In this document: one piece after another, positions 12,720-24,039 of the stretch | Layout: each line of letters starts with the position of its first letter | Numbering within the stretch: position 1 is the first letter of the stretch | DNA from: Trichopria drosophilae | Lineage: Eukaryota > Arthropoda > Insecta > Hymenoptera > Diapriidae | Direction: 5' to 3' | NCBI GenBank assembly: GCA_030407085.1 | Contig: CM059582.1 | Coordinates: 16,783,501 to 16,847,500, forward strand | DNA: 64,000 bases | Notes under the pieces: generated by a model | The model's input: only the letters and a program-made list of their open reading frames with translations | What the model was told of the DNA's origin: nothing | Database searches by the model: none | Translations under genes and position numbers: made by a program

Positions 12720-14400
12720 TGTGTACTATGAGCACATTACTGTTGTTATTGAACCAAGTAAAGGAGTTTCATTGTTAAAGAAGATGATCTAGTCGACAAT
12801 GAAGCTTTCATTGTCCAGATACCAGACAAAATGACCAAAAGCTGGTAATGCTCTGAAATGGACTGAGTAATAGGCTGCATCTTGCTCAAGTAATCATCCA
12901 TGATGATTCCCATCAAACTCCTTTTGTAAGTCAACCTGAGGAACAAATACACTACAAGAATGGCCACAACAGAATCATTATTATGCAGAGTTTGAAACGC
13001 AAAACTGATATTTGACTTGTAGAGCAATGGGTATGTCGACAATCGGACGTTTAAGAAACCCTTTAGTTGGCCTCATTGAAAATGAAACCTCCATTGCAAG
13101 TACAAGGAGTTGCGAACAGAAGCCTAATCTTGAATTTTCGAAACGATGGATTTGTAGTCCATCAATCAAACCTGAGAACACAAATAATTTAATTCTGCAA
13201 TGCATAGAGACCAGAAAATATAAACGACGCTCCAGATAAAAATGCTCTTCTGTTAACCCTTTACGGCACCCATATATCTGACGAACTATTTTTCATGAAA
13301 CTGGGTACTTGGTAGTTCTTGCGGTCGTTGATTACGAATTGGAACTCCGATGTTGAAAATTAGAAATGGCGGATTCAATATGGCCTACCAAACAAAAATA
13401 CAATTATTAAACACGGAGATCAAACAAGTTTGTCGGACTTTCTACTAGGCTGGATATTAGCTCAGTATCGTGTGCAAGTAGTCATCAATGATTATCGACA
13501 TGAACATCCATCTGCTAAGTCAACATGGAGAAGTAGATAAGCGAGAATTATGGTCCAATGGGATATTAGCAGACATGGAATTGCATAGTATTGCATACAG
13601 TAGATTCCTTTTTGACTTGCGAAACAGTGGACTTGTCGGCTATCGATCATTTAGGTGGAACCGTTTGATGCCCCATTCGATTTTGAAGCCTTTGCTGTTC
13701 AGATACTAGAGAATAGTATCCAAGTAGTCATTAATGATGATCGATATCCAAACTGCTTTTCTAAGTAAACAAAGAAGTAAGTAGATCAAATCACGGTCGG
13801 GACTATATTTATAAAGTACTTAGTACTGCAAACTGTGAGTCCCTTTGCGTGACCTAGAGGAAAATCTTGCCTTCGTCCTACCAAAATTACCAAATTCTCC
13901 TTATATTTTCAACGATGCTAAATGTTAGCCTTATAACTTGACCAATCAATAATGAGCCTCATAAAAACTATACTTCTAAGTCAACAAGGTAAAGTGGATA
14001 CAAGAAGGGTCAGGACTAGATTAATAAATCCACTTAGCATTTTGGAGAAATTTTGGAACAACCCAAATGAATATGAAGCTTAAATTATACAGAGACCAGA
14101 TAAGCCCACCAAGAATTAGTTATGCTTTCTTATTGTTTGAAAGCTATCCCTGATACTTGTTCAAGTGCTCATCAACGATGATTCATTTGACAAATCCTAC
14201 ACACATCCTTTATGCGACAACTAGCAGTAGGTAGTCTACAAGAAGTATCATGACAGAGATCAGTCGGTTACATGGCATTGCAATAAATTATAAAGTAGAG
14301 TGATAATTGATTTCCTAAATAATGTTACCATTCTCCATCCACCATCAAAATAAAGAATCAGAATCATTTGATGGATCCTCCATTGTCACGTCCAGACACT
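12720..14400. repeat. Old tandem array, about 220-250-bp unit
   Basis: A conserved core recurs: CTCAAGTAATCATCCATGAT (about 12883), GCAAGTAGTCATCAATGATT (13471), CCAAGTAGTCATTAATGATG (13720), CCAATCAATAATGAG (13942) and TTCAAGTGCTCATCAACGAT (14158). It is usually followed 30-50 bp later by a phrase like TAAGTCAACATGGAGAAGTA. Spacings of the last four are about 249, 222 and 217 bp; the gap from the first to the second (about 590 bp) can hold a more decayed copy, with TAGTCCATCAATCAA at about 13154. Copies are strongly diverged. The short frames (13488-13709 and others) are products of the array. Confidence 0.55.
13258..13400. repeat. Insertion of the AAAATGGCGGAYCC dispersed repeat
   Basis: Contains GGTCGTTGATTACGAATTGG and GAAATGGCGGATTCAATATG, the two hallmark phrases of the repeat seen at 46.1, 54.5 and 59.6 kb. 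The left side begins TTAACCCTTTACGGCACC, which looks like a transposon end, but no matching right end was found. Confidence 0.5.
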
Positions 14401-14459
14401 GCTAAAGATAGTTGATTCATCTTAACTATTCCGCAGATTGGTTAAACGAAAGAAAACAA

Positions 14460-14910
14460 AGTTAAGAAATTCTATCCTCAGCTAAATGGACCGAGCCATT
14501 TACCCTGACATATAACAATGTACAGTATAGTATTTCACTTAACATAATATCCCGGTGAGATATACACAGCACAAGTTTCGATCCGCGTTCGCTCTCGAGA
14601 GTGTACCTGCAGGCACGTACACATATCGACATCATCCATGCATGACAAGACGCCTCGCTGGTCATGCCGGGAAAAACGAGGAAAAGTTGGAGAATACAGA
14701 CTCTCCCAAACCATCCAGCTTCATGCGGTACGGTTTCACCTCGCGAGAGGTGGACCTCACTCGTTCGAAGCGAGTTGGCTGAACTTCCGCATTTCGAGCT
14801 TTTCCTTTTTCCGCACATAACGGCCAGACAATGAACACCGACAAAACCGTCTCGAAGGCTTCTCGACTTTCCGAATGCGATGGATGCGCGAAATCATCCG
14901 AGGTTGGATA
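14460..14910. promoter_or_regulatory. CpG-rich island with quasi-palindromes
   Basis: GC-rich block containing the quasi-palindromes CACCTCGCGAGAGGTG (14738-14753) and ACTCGTTCGAAGCGAGT (about 14759-14775). A 118-codon minus-strand frame (14462-14818) and plus-strand frames overlap here, with no domain, and are read as by-products of base composition. Regulatory DNA or an untranslated exon is plausible; nothing decides between them. Confidence 0.3.
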
Positions 14911-16730
14911 ATACGAGGATTGACAATGCTTTCGTTGAAAAGTTCTATTTTATAGCTGAAGTTTTTGATTGAAACTAAGTGTATAGTTGCAGAGGTTTTC
15001 TACCTCGGTAATAATTGTCTAACCATCAATAGCATTCGGCGTTTAGTGGAAATCCACACGAAATTCATGTGGGGTCCACTTATCTATGATCAGAAAATTG
15101 ATGTGCAAACAAATTAACAATTCCCTATTTCTTCTGAGATTATTTAATTGAATAGTCTTAAGTATTTTATCTCGACAAACTCACACTTGTTCAGGGATTC
15201 TGCTGGATATGCTCTCCATCATTCACATAGCATATTCTGGATATTGCCTGTCCTAAATAGCTTCAGTTTATCAAATAGACACAACAATATTTGAAAACTG
15301 TACTGTTAGTTTGAGTTTGAGCCACACTCATGATTACGAATCCGGCCCTTAGGTTATTGTAACCAGTGTAGTAAATTATTAACGCATTAACTCAGTAATA
15401 TCGACATTTGATATGAACTTCATATTCTGTAGTTCCCAATCATGCTTTCTCTGTTCTCCATTTCTGTAAAAACTTATCTTGTTTTTTTTTTTATCATTTT
15501 AAATAACACGAGTTATGTCAATCTAGAACCCAAATTTCCCTCCTAACGCACAAGATTAATAAATTAAATTGTGAAATTAAAATCTGAGTATCTAATGTGC
15601 ACTGCTTAAACTAACCTCAAATAAATGCTAATGCTGTCTCGTGGTCCAGAAATTATGCCTAAAGTTTTCATGATTATTTTCTGTGATCACTTTTAAGATT
15701 TGTCTGATGTTCAACCGCAAAGCCCATCTACTAATGCCCTACCATTTCAAGACAAGCCTAATATGAAGCTCCACATTCGTGATCCATAAATCATAACACA
15801 ATGAGTAAATTCCAATCCTCAATATATATGACTTTAATATTCTCTACATTTTCTAACTTACGAAACTTTTTCCGACAGAAAATATTTTAATATTCGAAAA
15901 GTTGCACTATTAGATCATTGGACATCAGACTCTATTTGTGGTTAGCAACATAGATTTGCATGATATATGTAGTCTATTACAAACATAGTGGATTGAACAG
16001 CGAACTAACCACGTCTATCAAAGACGACTAAGCATGTACTGGTTTTAACAAGGGCACGTCAATCATTATTTCCATTTATTGGGTAGTCAGCAATAGACTT
16101 CATATTTTTGGAACCTATACTAAAAAACTATATTATTATTCAAGAACGCTTCGTATCTCTATGTGTAAATGATTTCAGAGAATCTAATTTTCGAAATTTT
16201 TCATAATTTGTAAATCCATTACGACGGTAATTAATTCACCTGAAAAAAGAAATACAAGTCCATGATCAGAGTATAATTGATAGTCGTTGATGAAGTATGA
16301 CTTTTCGTATATCCACGAGATTCGTGTATAAAATGTTTTGGTAAATGGTCATTAATCATACATCGACGAAGATTATTTTTATTTAATTTACCCTCTTGAA
16401 GTGAGATCTCAATTATACTTGAATCGAGTGTAAAATCAGTTAGTTTGATTCAAATAACATGGAATGATCGAAATTATGAAATAATTCAAGTCATAATACC
16501 AATCATTATAACAAAATATGGAAATGTATTCATCGTTTTGACAACAAGATATGATCTTGAGTTTGAAGTACGTCCATGAACTTTCGGTTCAGTATTTCCA
16601 TACTAGACTAACATTCGGTTCGAATATCTCCAAAACTTTTTCTTATTAATTGAAATTTAATAATTTTGGCAAATACAACTTAATAAATGACAACCACTGG
16701 GCCAAATTTGTCGACATAGGCGATTGTGGT
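14911..16730. other. AT-rich non-coding stretch
   Basis: No recognisable gene, RNA or strong repeat structure. Confidence 0.4.
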
Positions 16731-16870
16731 AAGTCATACAAGACCTCCGCATACGTCCGACCAGTCAATCTAGTTTCCGTTCCGGTTTTTTTCTGAACTT
16801 CGCCCCAGAAACGAGGCCGAGCCTGTCAACACAGAGGCGCGCGCTTCTCCTAGCAGAATGACAAATGCTA
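16731..16870. promoter_or_regulatory. GC-rich patch beside a donor-like site
   Basis: GTGGTAAGTCATAC at about 16726-16739 contains a good donor-like GTAAGT on the plus strand. It is followed by about 130 bp of GC-rich sequence ending in GAGGCGCGCGCTTCTCC. No coding frame of interest spans it. Confidence 0.2.
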
Positions 16871-17479
16871 ACCCACCACTAATGTTACTGTACAACAAAT
16901 TATGTAGCCAGTGCAAGATACGATCTACGAAACGATTCGATAAATATATTAAAAGGTATTTAAATCCAAAACTTATTATCCTATATTTTTATTCGTCGAC
17001 ACGGGAGTTTCGTGATTTATGTAATTCGGACATAGTTCAAACTGTTCGTAGCATCTGTTCTGATATATGAAATGATACATTTCACTTGTTTGTAAGTCCT
17101 GGAATTGTCATTTTTGTATTTATAAATATGGCAAATTTCAGATTTTATTTTCTGAATTACAAAATATATCTGCTAATGCAACTCCATATCTTATCATCAG
17201 TTTTAGTTCTGGATGATTAGCAATCATTCTACTATTATTTCATAATGTGCATTAAATAATAAGTGTGATTTAAATATTACATATTTATTAGTATTGAGTA
17301 AGTTCAATTTAATGAGCAGCAAATTTATCTAATGGTTATTTATGATCTTGCTTGTTTTCATATTTGCAAAGATGTTAATACAATAATAGTACGCAATCAA
17401 ATTGGTTAAAGAAAAAAAGTCGCTAATTATGATACTGCTTCGCAATATTGTAAAAATTTTGTAACAATAAATAGTCGAA

Positions 17480-17710
17480 TTAACTTTTTTGTCCGAGTTG
17501 CACAAAAATTGCGTCTTTGCGTACCGGTAAAGCTTCAATTAAACGACATGAAATATATTCAGCGCCGTGACCTGTGGGGTACGGCGGGCGCTTTTCGCGA
17601 TTTTGCGCCCACTTCCTGTTTTTCGCGAATTCGCACCCGTCGTGTACTTCACCAGCATTATAAAGGCGCTGTTTTTTATGCATAAAAAGTATCGCGCATA
17701 TCACGTGCGT
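17480..17710. other. GC-rich patch containing a GGGCGC..GCGCCC dyad
   Basis: The dyad GGGCGC (17586-17591) / GCGCCC (17605-17610) encloses a TCGCGA core and belongs to the window's dyad family. Related CGCGAATTCG and CGCGATTTTGCGCCC phrases repeat within 60 bp. The 74-codon minus-strand frame (17480-17704) has no recognisable motif. Confidence 0.3.
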
Positions 17711-17896
17711 ATACTATTAACTGCTTTGGAACAAACATGATAAAGATGCTCTCCTTTTCGTATATTGCGCTAAATAAATATGAAACTTAAGAATTTCATA
17801 CATAAAACGACTTGCAATCGAACTATTTTTATACTTCTAATACTTCAGAATGTCTCCTGTTGAGAACATTAGATATCGAAGAGTATCATTCCCAGT

Positions 17897-17991
17897 AAAC
17901 ACAAAAGTAACAGTTATGTAACAGCTATGTAACATTTATGTAACAATGTAACCATTAAGTAAATGTTACATAATTGTTACTTTCTGTGTTT
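17897..17991. repeat. Hairpin of about 95 bp with 26-28-bp arms, GTAAC-rich
   Basis: The left arm (17897-17922, AAACACAAAAGTAACAGTTA...) is the near inverse of the right arm (17963-17991, ...TGTTACTTTCTGTGTTT), with only a few mismatches. The loop contains two further GTAAC/TATGTAAC copies. It is probably a MITE-like or foldback element related by its GTAAC motif to 26.4-26.8 and 52.4-52.65 kb. Confidence 0.55.
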
Positions 17992-18007
17992 GCAGGATTT
18001 GAAGAGA

Positions 18008-18055
18008 AAGTGCCTCATTTGGTGACCATTTTTCTTGAAATGAGGCACTTTGAAA
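18008..18055. repeat. Perfect 14-bp hairpin AAAGTGCCTCATTT
   Basis: AAAGTGCCTCATTT and its exact reverse complement AAATGAGGCACTTT enclose a 17-nt loop, and the hairpin sits within 20 bp of the preceding foldback. The right arm context CTTGAAATGAGGCACTTT is nearly identical to CTTGAAATGATACACTTT in the hairpin at 53.99-54.06 kb. The downstream CAGTATGTTT matches, in inverse, the ACATACTGTA that flanks the 54-kb copy. Confidence 0.6.
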
Positions 18056-18059
18056 CATT

Positions 18060-19060
18060 TTATTTGTGTACAGTATGTTTGCTGTATACATTTTTTATAT
18101 TTTTTTTTTTGAGTTAATATAATTAATTCCCTGTTGTTCGTCTTCGAGCCATTATAGTGGAACGTAACCTAGCTGTTACATTTATAATAGCAATATAACC
18201 ACAAAAATAATTATCAATTCAATACGTATTAATATGAATTGTAAATGTAACATTTTGCCAACTATCTTTTATTACACAAAAGGGGCAATCTTTTTACACG
18301 TGTAAAAATGTTCAAAAGAAATGAAAATCGCCGGGCCAAATGAGTGACGAACAAAGCGAAAGATTTCACCATGGAAATAAAAACTATTGAAACACGTTTG
18401 TAAGGAAAGAGCTAAATCATCATGCTTTCTGATTACTGCTGATCGTTGATGCGTAAAACAAGTGATAACTTATACAGCCGGAAGCCTTCAAGCAACCATT
18501 TTTAAATAAAAGAGCCATTATTTTATTATTCATTTTGCTTTATTTTTTTTATTTGTATTGTTCTGTATACCTGTATCGAATTCTGATATAGAAAATCCAA
18601 ATCATTATACATTTAGTCTTTTTGTTGTATTTTAAAGGTTGTTATCATTTGCGTTCTTCGCGACGCTCCGGGATGCTAATTCTAGGTTTGATACGCATGA
18701 TGTAAATTTGACGAAAAAATGTCTAAAATTTTAAAACTTGCATATCTCTGTCAATTTTCATCCAAATTCTTTAAACAAAATCTCATTCAATGCGGAATTG
18801 AGTATATTTTCAGCGCAATTAAGTACAAACATCTCGACGATCGAATAATATTGTAAAATGATCGTTAAAATTGAAAAAAAACACAGTTTCATTCAATTGT
18901 AGTTTCATTAGTTTTCATTTCATCAATATAAGGTTAGGATAGTCTGAAAGGTGAGCTTTTTGGCAATAAAATTTAAAAAAAGTTGTAAATCGAACATAAA
19001 TTAGGGTAGTTGTGAGTGATTTTTTACACGAATCTGCCTGAAATTGGTTTTTTAGGGTGG
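18060..19060. other. AT-rich non-coding stretch
   Basis: No recognisable gene. The minus-strand frame at 18915-19103 is AT-rich and partly inside the adjoining inverted repeat. Confidence 0.4.
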
Positions 19061-19261
19061 GGGTAGAAAAACCGACAACCCAAAAAGCCGACAGGTTAAA
19101 CAATCAAAAGTCATAAAGCCGACAGTCAAACAGCCGACACAAAAAAATCGACACATCGACAAGCGGACTATCATTTTTTGAAGTGTTGGTTTTTGACTAT
19201 CGGCTTTTCGGTTGTCGGTTTTTTGACCTGTCGGCTTTTTGATTTGTCGCTTTTTCGACCC
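19061..19261. repeat. 201-bp inverted repeat with AAAAAGCCGACA motifs
   Basis: The left half carries repeated CCGACA blocks (AAAAAGCCGACAGGT at 19083-19097). The right half carries the inverse (ACCTGTCGGCTTTTTG at 19226-19241). The arms pair over roughly 80 bp from GGGTAGAAAAACCGACAA to TTGTCGCTTTTTCGACCC. Each arm is itself an approximate tandem array of a 10-20-bp motif. It is probably a foldback element. The minus-strand 112-codon frame (19052-19390) crossing it is a by-product. Confidence 0.65.
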
Positions 19262-19439
19262 GCGACCGTTTTTTAGCCATAAAATGAGATTTTGGGGGTC
19301 TATGAGGAAATTATACCATACCATCTTGCTCAGTTTCACAAGATCGACAGCTTGTACTAGATCACCATAAAAGTGCCAGATCGCTGTCAACCGTGTAATT
19401 GTTGATTAACATGGGCTTAATGAAGATTGTTACTGCACT

Positions 19440-19560
19440 CCTTAGTACTTTACTCCAAACAACCCATGCCCGTCTCAAGATGTCCTCAGGAGCTACTCAG
19501 GACATCCCGGAACAGATTGTGTTGCCTGGGACTTAACGTGCAACTTCGTAACGAGAAATA
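19440..19560. repeat. CCTCAGGA-type repeat fragment
   Basis: AGATGTCCTCAGGA and TCAGGACATC form a short dyad at about 19477-19507. The same words occur at 26465-26480 (CGTCCTCAGGAGCTCTTCC) and, inverted, at 26729-26755 (TCTTGAGGACATCTTC). Confidence 0.45.
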
Positions 19561-22340
19561 ATCGCGGTTTATTTAATACACAATATTACAGTCTATGAAT
19601 TTAATATTAAAGCAATACACAGACCTGAACTCAAGCGTGTCACTGAAACCAACAAGTAGACACATTATCCCATCTTGTGTTACCCGAAGACGCGCCGTGG
19701 CAAAAAGACAAACTAAAAATTATCAAATTTAAATTGCAATGAGTAGTATACCAAGTTTGAATAAGTGCATATCTCTCAACAATCTTGAGCCAAAGAGGGA
19801 AAATAATGTTAAATAATTATGTTTATTTCTATAATAATTTATTACGACAACCATTATTGCTTTAGATTAGTTGAGATTAAGTTAGGTCAGGTTAAGTTAT
19901 TTCGTTGTTTAATATATATCTATTTATTTTTTTAATTATGACGTTGATATTTTGTGTTAATTAGTGGTGTTATTTAGACGTACGTAAATGCATTTTCGGA
20001 AATATTTCGAGGTTAAATTCTGAGTGAGTCCAATTTGTAAAAATTTGCGTTGTCCTTATTTTGAATTCGTTTGTAACAAAAATACTTTTCTTTCAACAAT
20101 TGCAGAATCACTTTCAGAAGGAATAAACAGCTCGGAAATGTTAATGCGACTGTAAAGATGTAATTTATTCTCATTTATTTTAGAAATTTCAGGATGCCAT
20201 GATTTTCAAATAGTAAAAATACCTTAGAATTGATACTACGAGTGTTAAATTCTTTGTGGGTATGGAAACGGCAAAATGTGTCGAAAACGATCGTATCATG
20301 TCAAACTTTTTGTCGGTATCTTCAACAATTAGAAATTTATTTTAAAAATTTGGTAACAGATTTTCATGTTATTTTGTTTAAAAAATAAAAGTCTGCTTTT
20401 TTATTATTTACTCTTTTCAGTTTTAATTAAACAATTTTTATATTTTTTTATTTTATTCTCCCCTAGACCGTAAGTTTTATATTAATTTTGTATAATTGTT
20501 GACATCAAATTTTGATTTGTTCTTAAATTCTTTAGTTCTAACTAGTTTTCAAATTGAGTACGAATAAAGAACATTTTCAAGTTATTGACAATGAACACAC
20601 ACAAAAAATTCACACCAATTAACTTTTCTTAAAAATTCGACAATAGGGAAAAGTGTGCAACACCAACGTTTTTAGTATAAACAGTTACTGTGAAAGATTT
20701 GCTTGTCAACAAACTAAGAGTGAAGTGTTCATGTTCTAATATGTTTTCCAATTAAATAATTTCAGTTTTTAGTTGATTTATTAAATATGTGAGCAACAAA
20801 TTTATTTTACTAATCCCTGACATGGAAAATATTATTGAAATCGCAAGTAAATCTCGAAAAAAAATAAAGTACTACATAAAATAAGTTTTTTGAAGCAAAC
20901 GAATCACTCTTTGCAAAACTATTAAAAACTAGACATATTTGAAAATTTTTTACTTAATTTCTCATGTTATATTATTATATGGTTTCGAAAAACTGTGCAT
21001 CCTACTGTACACATAAACTGTGTTTAGTTCAATAAATAAAAAGTATTCTATGAGACAAATTTGATGAAAAATGCTGATAGTCCGACGGGGAGAATCCGGG
21101 ATCCTTTTGCTTTTATGCAGTTTTTGGTAGTTTGCCATTAGTACATTTTGTTTAAATTACACTCATCGAAATATGAAAATTACTATAACATTTACATTAT
21201 TTTTCTATTCAAATTAGTAAGTACATAAATATCTCCGTCTATCAATGTAATTATTAATGAGTTACTAAACTGTACCAAAGTAATAAGCTCCACCTTATGA
21301 CGGTAAATAATAAACTGAGGTTGTCAAAAATTGTTATTGTATAAATAATTTATTTGAAATGTTAACCTCTTAAATTTTTTTGTTCAACAGTGATTACATT
21401 GTTATAAATTTTATTGGTTTTTGTTTAACTTGGAGTATCCGATGACCTTATTATCTTCAAATTTCTTATGGATTAGCGGAGACGACGAATTTGAATAAAT
21501 TATTACAGTATTGTTGGGATTAATTTTAACTATTGACTTTAAGAGATTTGATACTATTCTTGGACATCTCACGAAACGGATCGACAAAGTCTGTGAACTC
21601 GGACATTGCTATTATAAACATGCTGTATTATGCTGATAGTTCCATTCTTAGTTAAATTAGTATATAATTTAATTTTGATTTAAAGAAATTCAATTTTTGG
21701 ATATGCGATCACGCGGATTAGTAACGATTGCTTTCTTTAAAATTTGAAACGGTGAAATTTGCCTGATTTCTAAAAACACAAATGTTAATAAAGTCAAGGA
21801 CATTCACTGAAAAAATAAGTATTTGGTTTAATATTTGTTTTTCATTGATTATTAAAGGCATTAAACTCAAAGAGAAATTAAATTGATACACCAAGATTAT
21901 AAAAAGGCTTTTAGACCCAAAATGGAGTTTTGATACGTATACATGAATTGTTTGAAAATTCATTTTATCGCTGGGTTTTATGGAGCATTTTGAAAATTTT
22001 AATTTCGGAAGACCTGTATCAGATAATTAATTAATTTTTTATACGATATTTGTAATATTTAGAAATGTTCTGATTCTAGTACCCATAATGAATCTCAAAA
22101 ACTTCAATCGAAAAATTCATTTGTTTTAAACATTTCTATTGTTTTAAATTAATGTATAACTTTTTTTTTGAAAACTTTGTAGCGCGCCATTAAAAAGAAC
22201 GAGCTTAGGTCGATAAAAAATATGACTATTGCGGGATTTTTCAAATAGAATTTAAATGCTAAAATATTCTGGCAAACATTCTGTAAAAATGGAAATGTAT
22301 TTATTAAACGTACGTTATGTTAGTTAAAATTTAATAATTT
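19561..22340. other. AT-rich non-coding stretch
   Basis: No gene recognised. An acceptor-like TTTCAACAATTGCAG ends at 20105 and precedes an 18-codon frame; this is too little to call. Frame 21718-21963 is AT-rich and without motifs. Confidence 0.4.
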
Positions 22341-22355
22341 GTCATTATTTTACAG

Positions 22356-22521
22356 TTTTGAAGATCTCGACGCAGCTTGGAACTTGATGACTGGAATGCC
22401 GAAAACAGAATTAATAATACAACTATTCCAGGCACAATTTCGTGCACCGTTCCAAATTTTGTTTTATAATATTTGTAGTATAAATGTTTTTTTCTTTAGT
22501 TGTTCTAATGTAATATTTTAA
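22356..22521 (+). CDS. Possible terminal exon, unrecognised product
   Basis: A pyrimidine-rich acceptor (GTCATTATTTTACAG, AG at 22354-22355) is followed by a frame rich in normal-looking codons: FEDLDAAWNLMTGMPKTELI, then IQLFQAQFRAPFQ. It becomes hydrophobic and T-rich before stopping at 22519-22521. An AATAAA poly(A) signal follows at 22533-22538. Local GC rises over 22356-22450. If real this would be the 3' exon of a plus-strand gene whose other exons lie upstream, but no donor-paired exon is identifiable. I do not recognise the peptide. It could also be a non-coding transcript end or chance. Confidence 0.3.
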
Positions 22522-22532
22522 TATTTAATTTT

Positions 22533-22538
22533 AATAAA
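22533..22538 (+). terminator. AATAAA poly(A) signal
   Basis: Lies 12 bp after the stop of the possible terminal exon at 22356-22521. AT-rich insect DNA has many chance copies, so it is meaningful only together with that exon. Confidence 0.25.
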
Positions 22539-22880
22539 TTTCTAGTACTTAGGGTTCATCATCAATAACTAAAAAAATAAGAATAAAAAACTAAATACAA
22601 AAATATAAAATAGAATCCTATCCTGATTTCCGTTTCTTGTTTTATTAATTAATTCCGGAACTTTTTTTCATTTTTTATGTTCAAATGGAAACATTAATAC
22701 GAAAATAGAAATAGGACGTTTTGTTTTCAAATGGTTTGTCCCGTTGCTGAATGAAAGTAAGTATGACTTCTTTGATAAAAAAAATGCTAAAGACGATTTC
22801 TATGTTTTGGTGTCAATCGATTTATCCAACCTTTTTTGTGTACTTGTTATGGACAGAATCGATGTTGTATCGGCTGCGGT
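22539..22880. other. AT-rich non-coding stretch
   Basis: No gene recognised; frame 22744-22974 overlaps the hairpin at 22885 and shows no domain. Confidence 0.35.
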
Positions 22881-22884
22881 ATCC

Positions 22885-22925
22885 GGCGTAGTTTTTTTTC
22901 CCACAAAGGTGGGTTTTCCTACGCC
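22885..22925. repeat. Two-stem hairpin GGCGTAG..CTACGCC
   Basis: A perfect outer stem GGCGTAG (22885-22891) / CTACGCC (22919-22925) and a perfect inner stem CCCAC (22900-22904) / GTGGG (22909-22913) enclose an AAAG tetraloop. T-rich bulges separate the stems. It is followed by CATACCCAAATGGGGGTAGC. The compact, GC-containing fold in AT-rich DNA suggests a transposon end, a structured RNA or a member of the window's dyad family (GGCGTA..TACGCC). Confidence 0.5.
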
Positions 22926-23029
22926 ATTGCATACCCAAATGGGGGTAGCTCTTAAAATGAAGGTGACCTGTTAGGTAATATATGTAAAAAGCCTTTAAAC
23001 ATGGTGACGATCCCGATAAAGTTATTTGT

Positions 23030-23240
23030 TACTAGAAAAGTTTGTTCGAGACCGGATGAAACCGGATCGAAAATGCGGGGCAACTGAAATGAAACCAATC
23101 GATAATTAATATGTTGGGTAATTAAATGAAGTTAATCGTTCCGATTGATTATATCGAAGCATCCCGAGTAGAAATTTATTAAGGGCCTGGCCCAAAGCGT
23201 TACACCCTGATTAAGGCCTGATCAAAATTCTGCTCGGAAA
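23030..23240. promoter_or_regulatory. Enhancer-like block dense in homeodomain-type sites
   Basis: Several TAAT-core sites occur close together (ATCGATAATTAATATG at about 23099-23114, GGTAATTAAATG, GTTAATCG). A TGATTAT-type Exd/Hox-like site lies in CCGATTGATTATATCG (about 23140-23155). Paired ACCGGATGAAACCGGAT phrases are at 23050-23067. Moderate GC and high complexity contrast with the flanks. Enhancer function is inference. Confidence 0.35.
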
Positions 23241-23739
23241 GTGATCAAATAGATGAAATTGAGAAATTGAATATGAAATGGAAAATTGTTCCTGGTTTAC
23301 TTAATGTAACGTAATTATCACCAATTCAACCAAAAGAAATGTTCTGCAAGTCAGACAAACTTTCGAGTCGTAGATATGCGTCGTAAATTGCCAAAATATT
23401 ACCTAAAAATTCTTTTAACGTTTCATGACTTCAAAGTTACGAACTAGGTAATAATTATTAATTTATACTATAAAATGTCTTCCGAGTGTAACAATGTAGC
23501 AGATTCAATTTATTGATATATCCTAACCTCAAAGTACACGGGATATTATTTTGGTACCCACGTAAAAAGAACAAATACGTATTCCAATTACATAACATTC
23601 ATTCCATCGTTCTTTAAAACATGTCCCAATTCCATAATACGACGTTTAATTTGGTTCATATAATATATATATTATAATGTTATCATAATTTTGTCGTTTC
23701 TTTATAGATTAAAACCCCTTCGTGCTATTATATTTTACC

Positions 23740-23890
23740 CATCTATGAAATTATTCGAGAATCGATAATCGAACATAATGCGCTTTTGGCTTAGCGGCCG
23801 ATTATTTTATTCCTATAGGTTGAAAGCCAGACGCGCAATTTCGTGTCTATTCTATAATTATTGAAGTCAATTGGGCAGTCCTATAGTGAG
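23740..23890. promoter_or_regulatory. Candidate conserved non-coding block
   Basis: High-complexity sequence with GAATCGATAATCGAAC, TTAGCGGCCGATTATTTTAT and TTGAAAGCCAGACGCGC; no frame is open across it. This character is typical of constrained regulatory DNA but needs comparison with other genomes. Confidence 0.25.
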
Positions 23891-23960
23891 AGTATTCATT
23901 AAATTTCACTCCTATGAAGTATAATTTCACTCTCTTGTAGTAAAGTTTGTTCCTTTGGTG
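23890..23960. repeat. TTTCACTC dyad cluster
   Basis: Contains AAATTTCACTCC and AATTTCACTCTC about 22 bp apart, matching the GAGTGAAA/TTTCACTC repeats of 33.66-34.57 kb. Confidence 0.35.
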
Positions 23961-24039
23961 CATTTCATGTGAACCTCTCTATCGATGTAGTTATTTACTT
24001 CGACGAAAAGAGTAGATACGAATTACTTCTATAGAGGGT

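Noticed and set aside
13257..13275. TTAACCCTTTACGGCACC as a piggyBac terminal repeat
   Set aside because: Only one end is seen; no TTAA-flanked partner was found at either side, so it is not called as an element.
14462..14818. 118-codon minus-strand frame
   Set aside because: No recognisable domain; overlapping frames on the other strand; base composition explains it.
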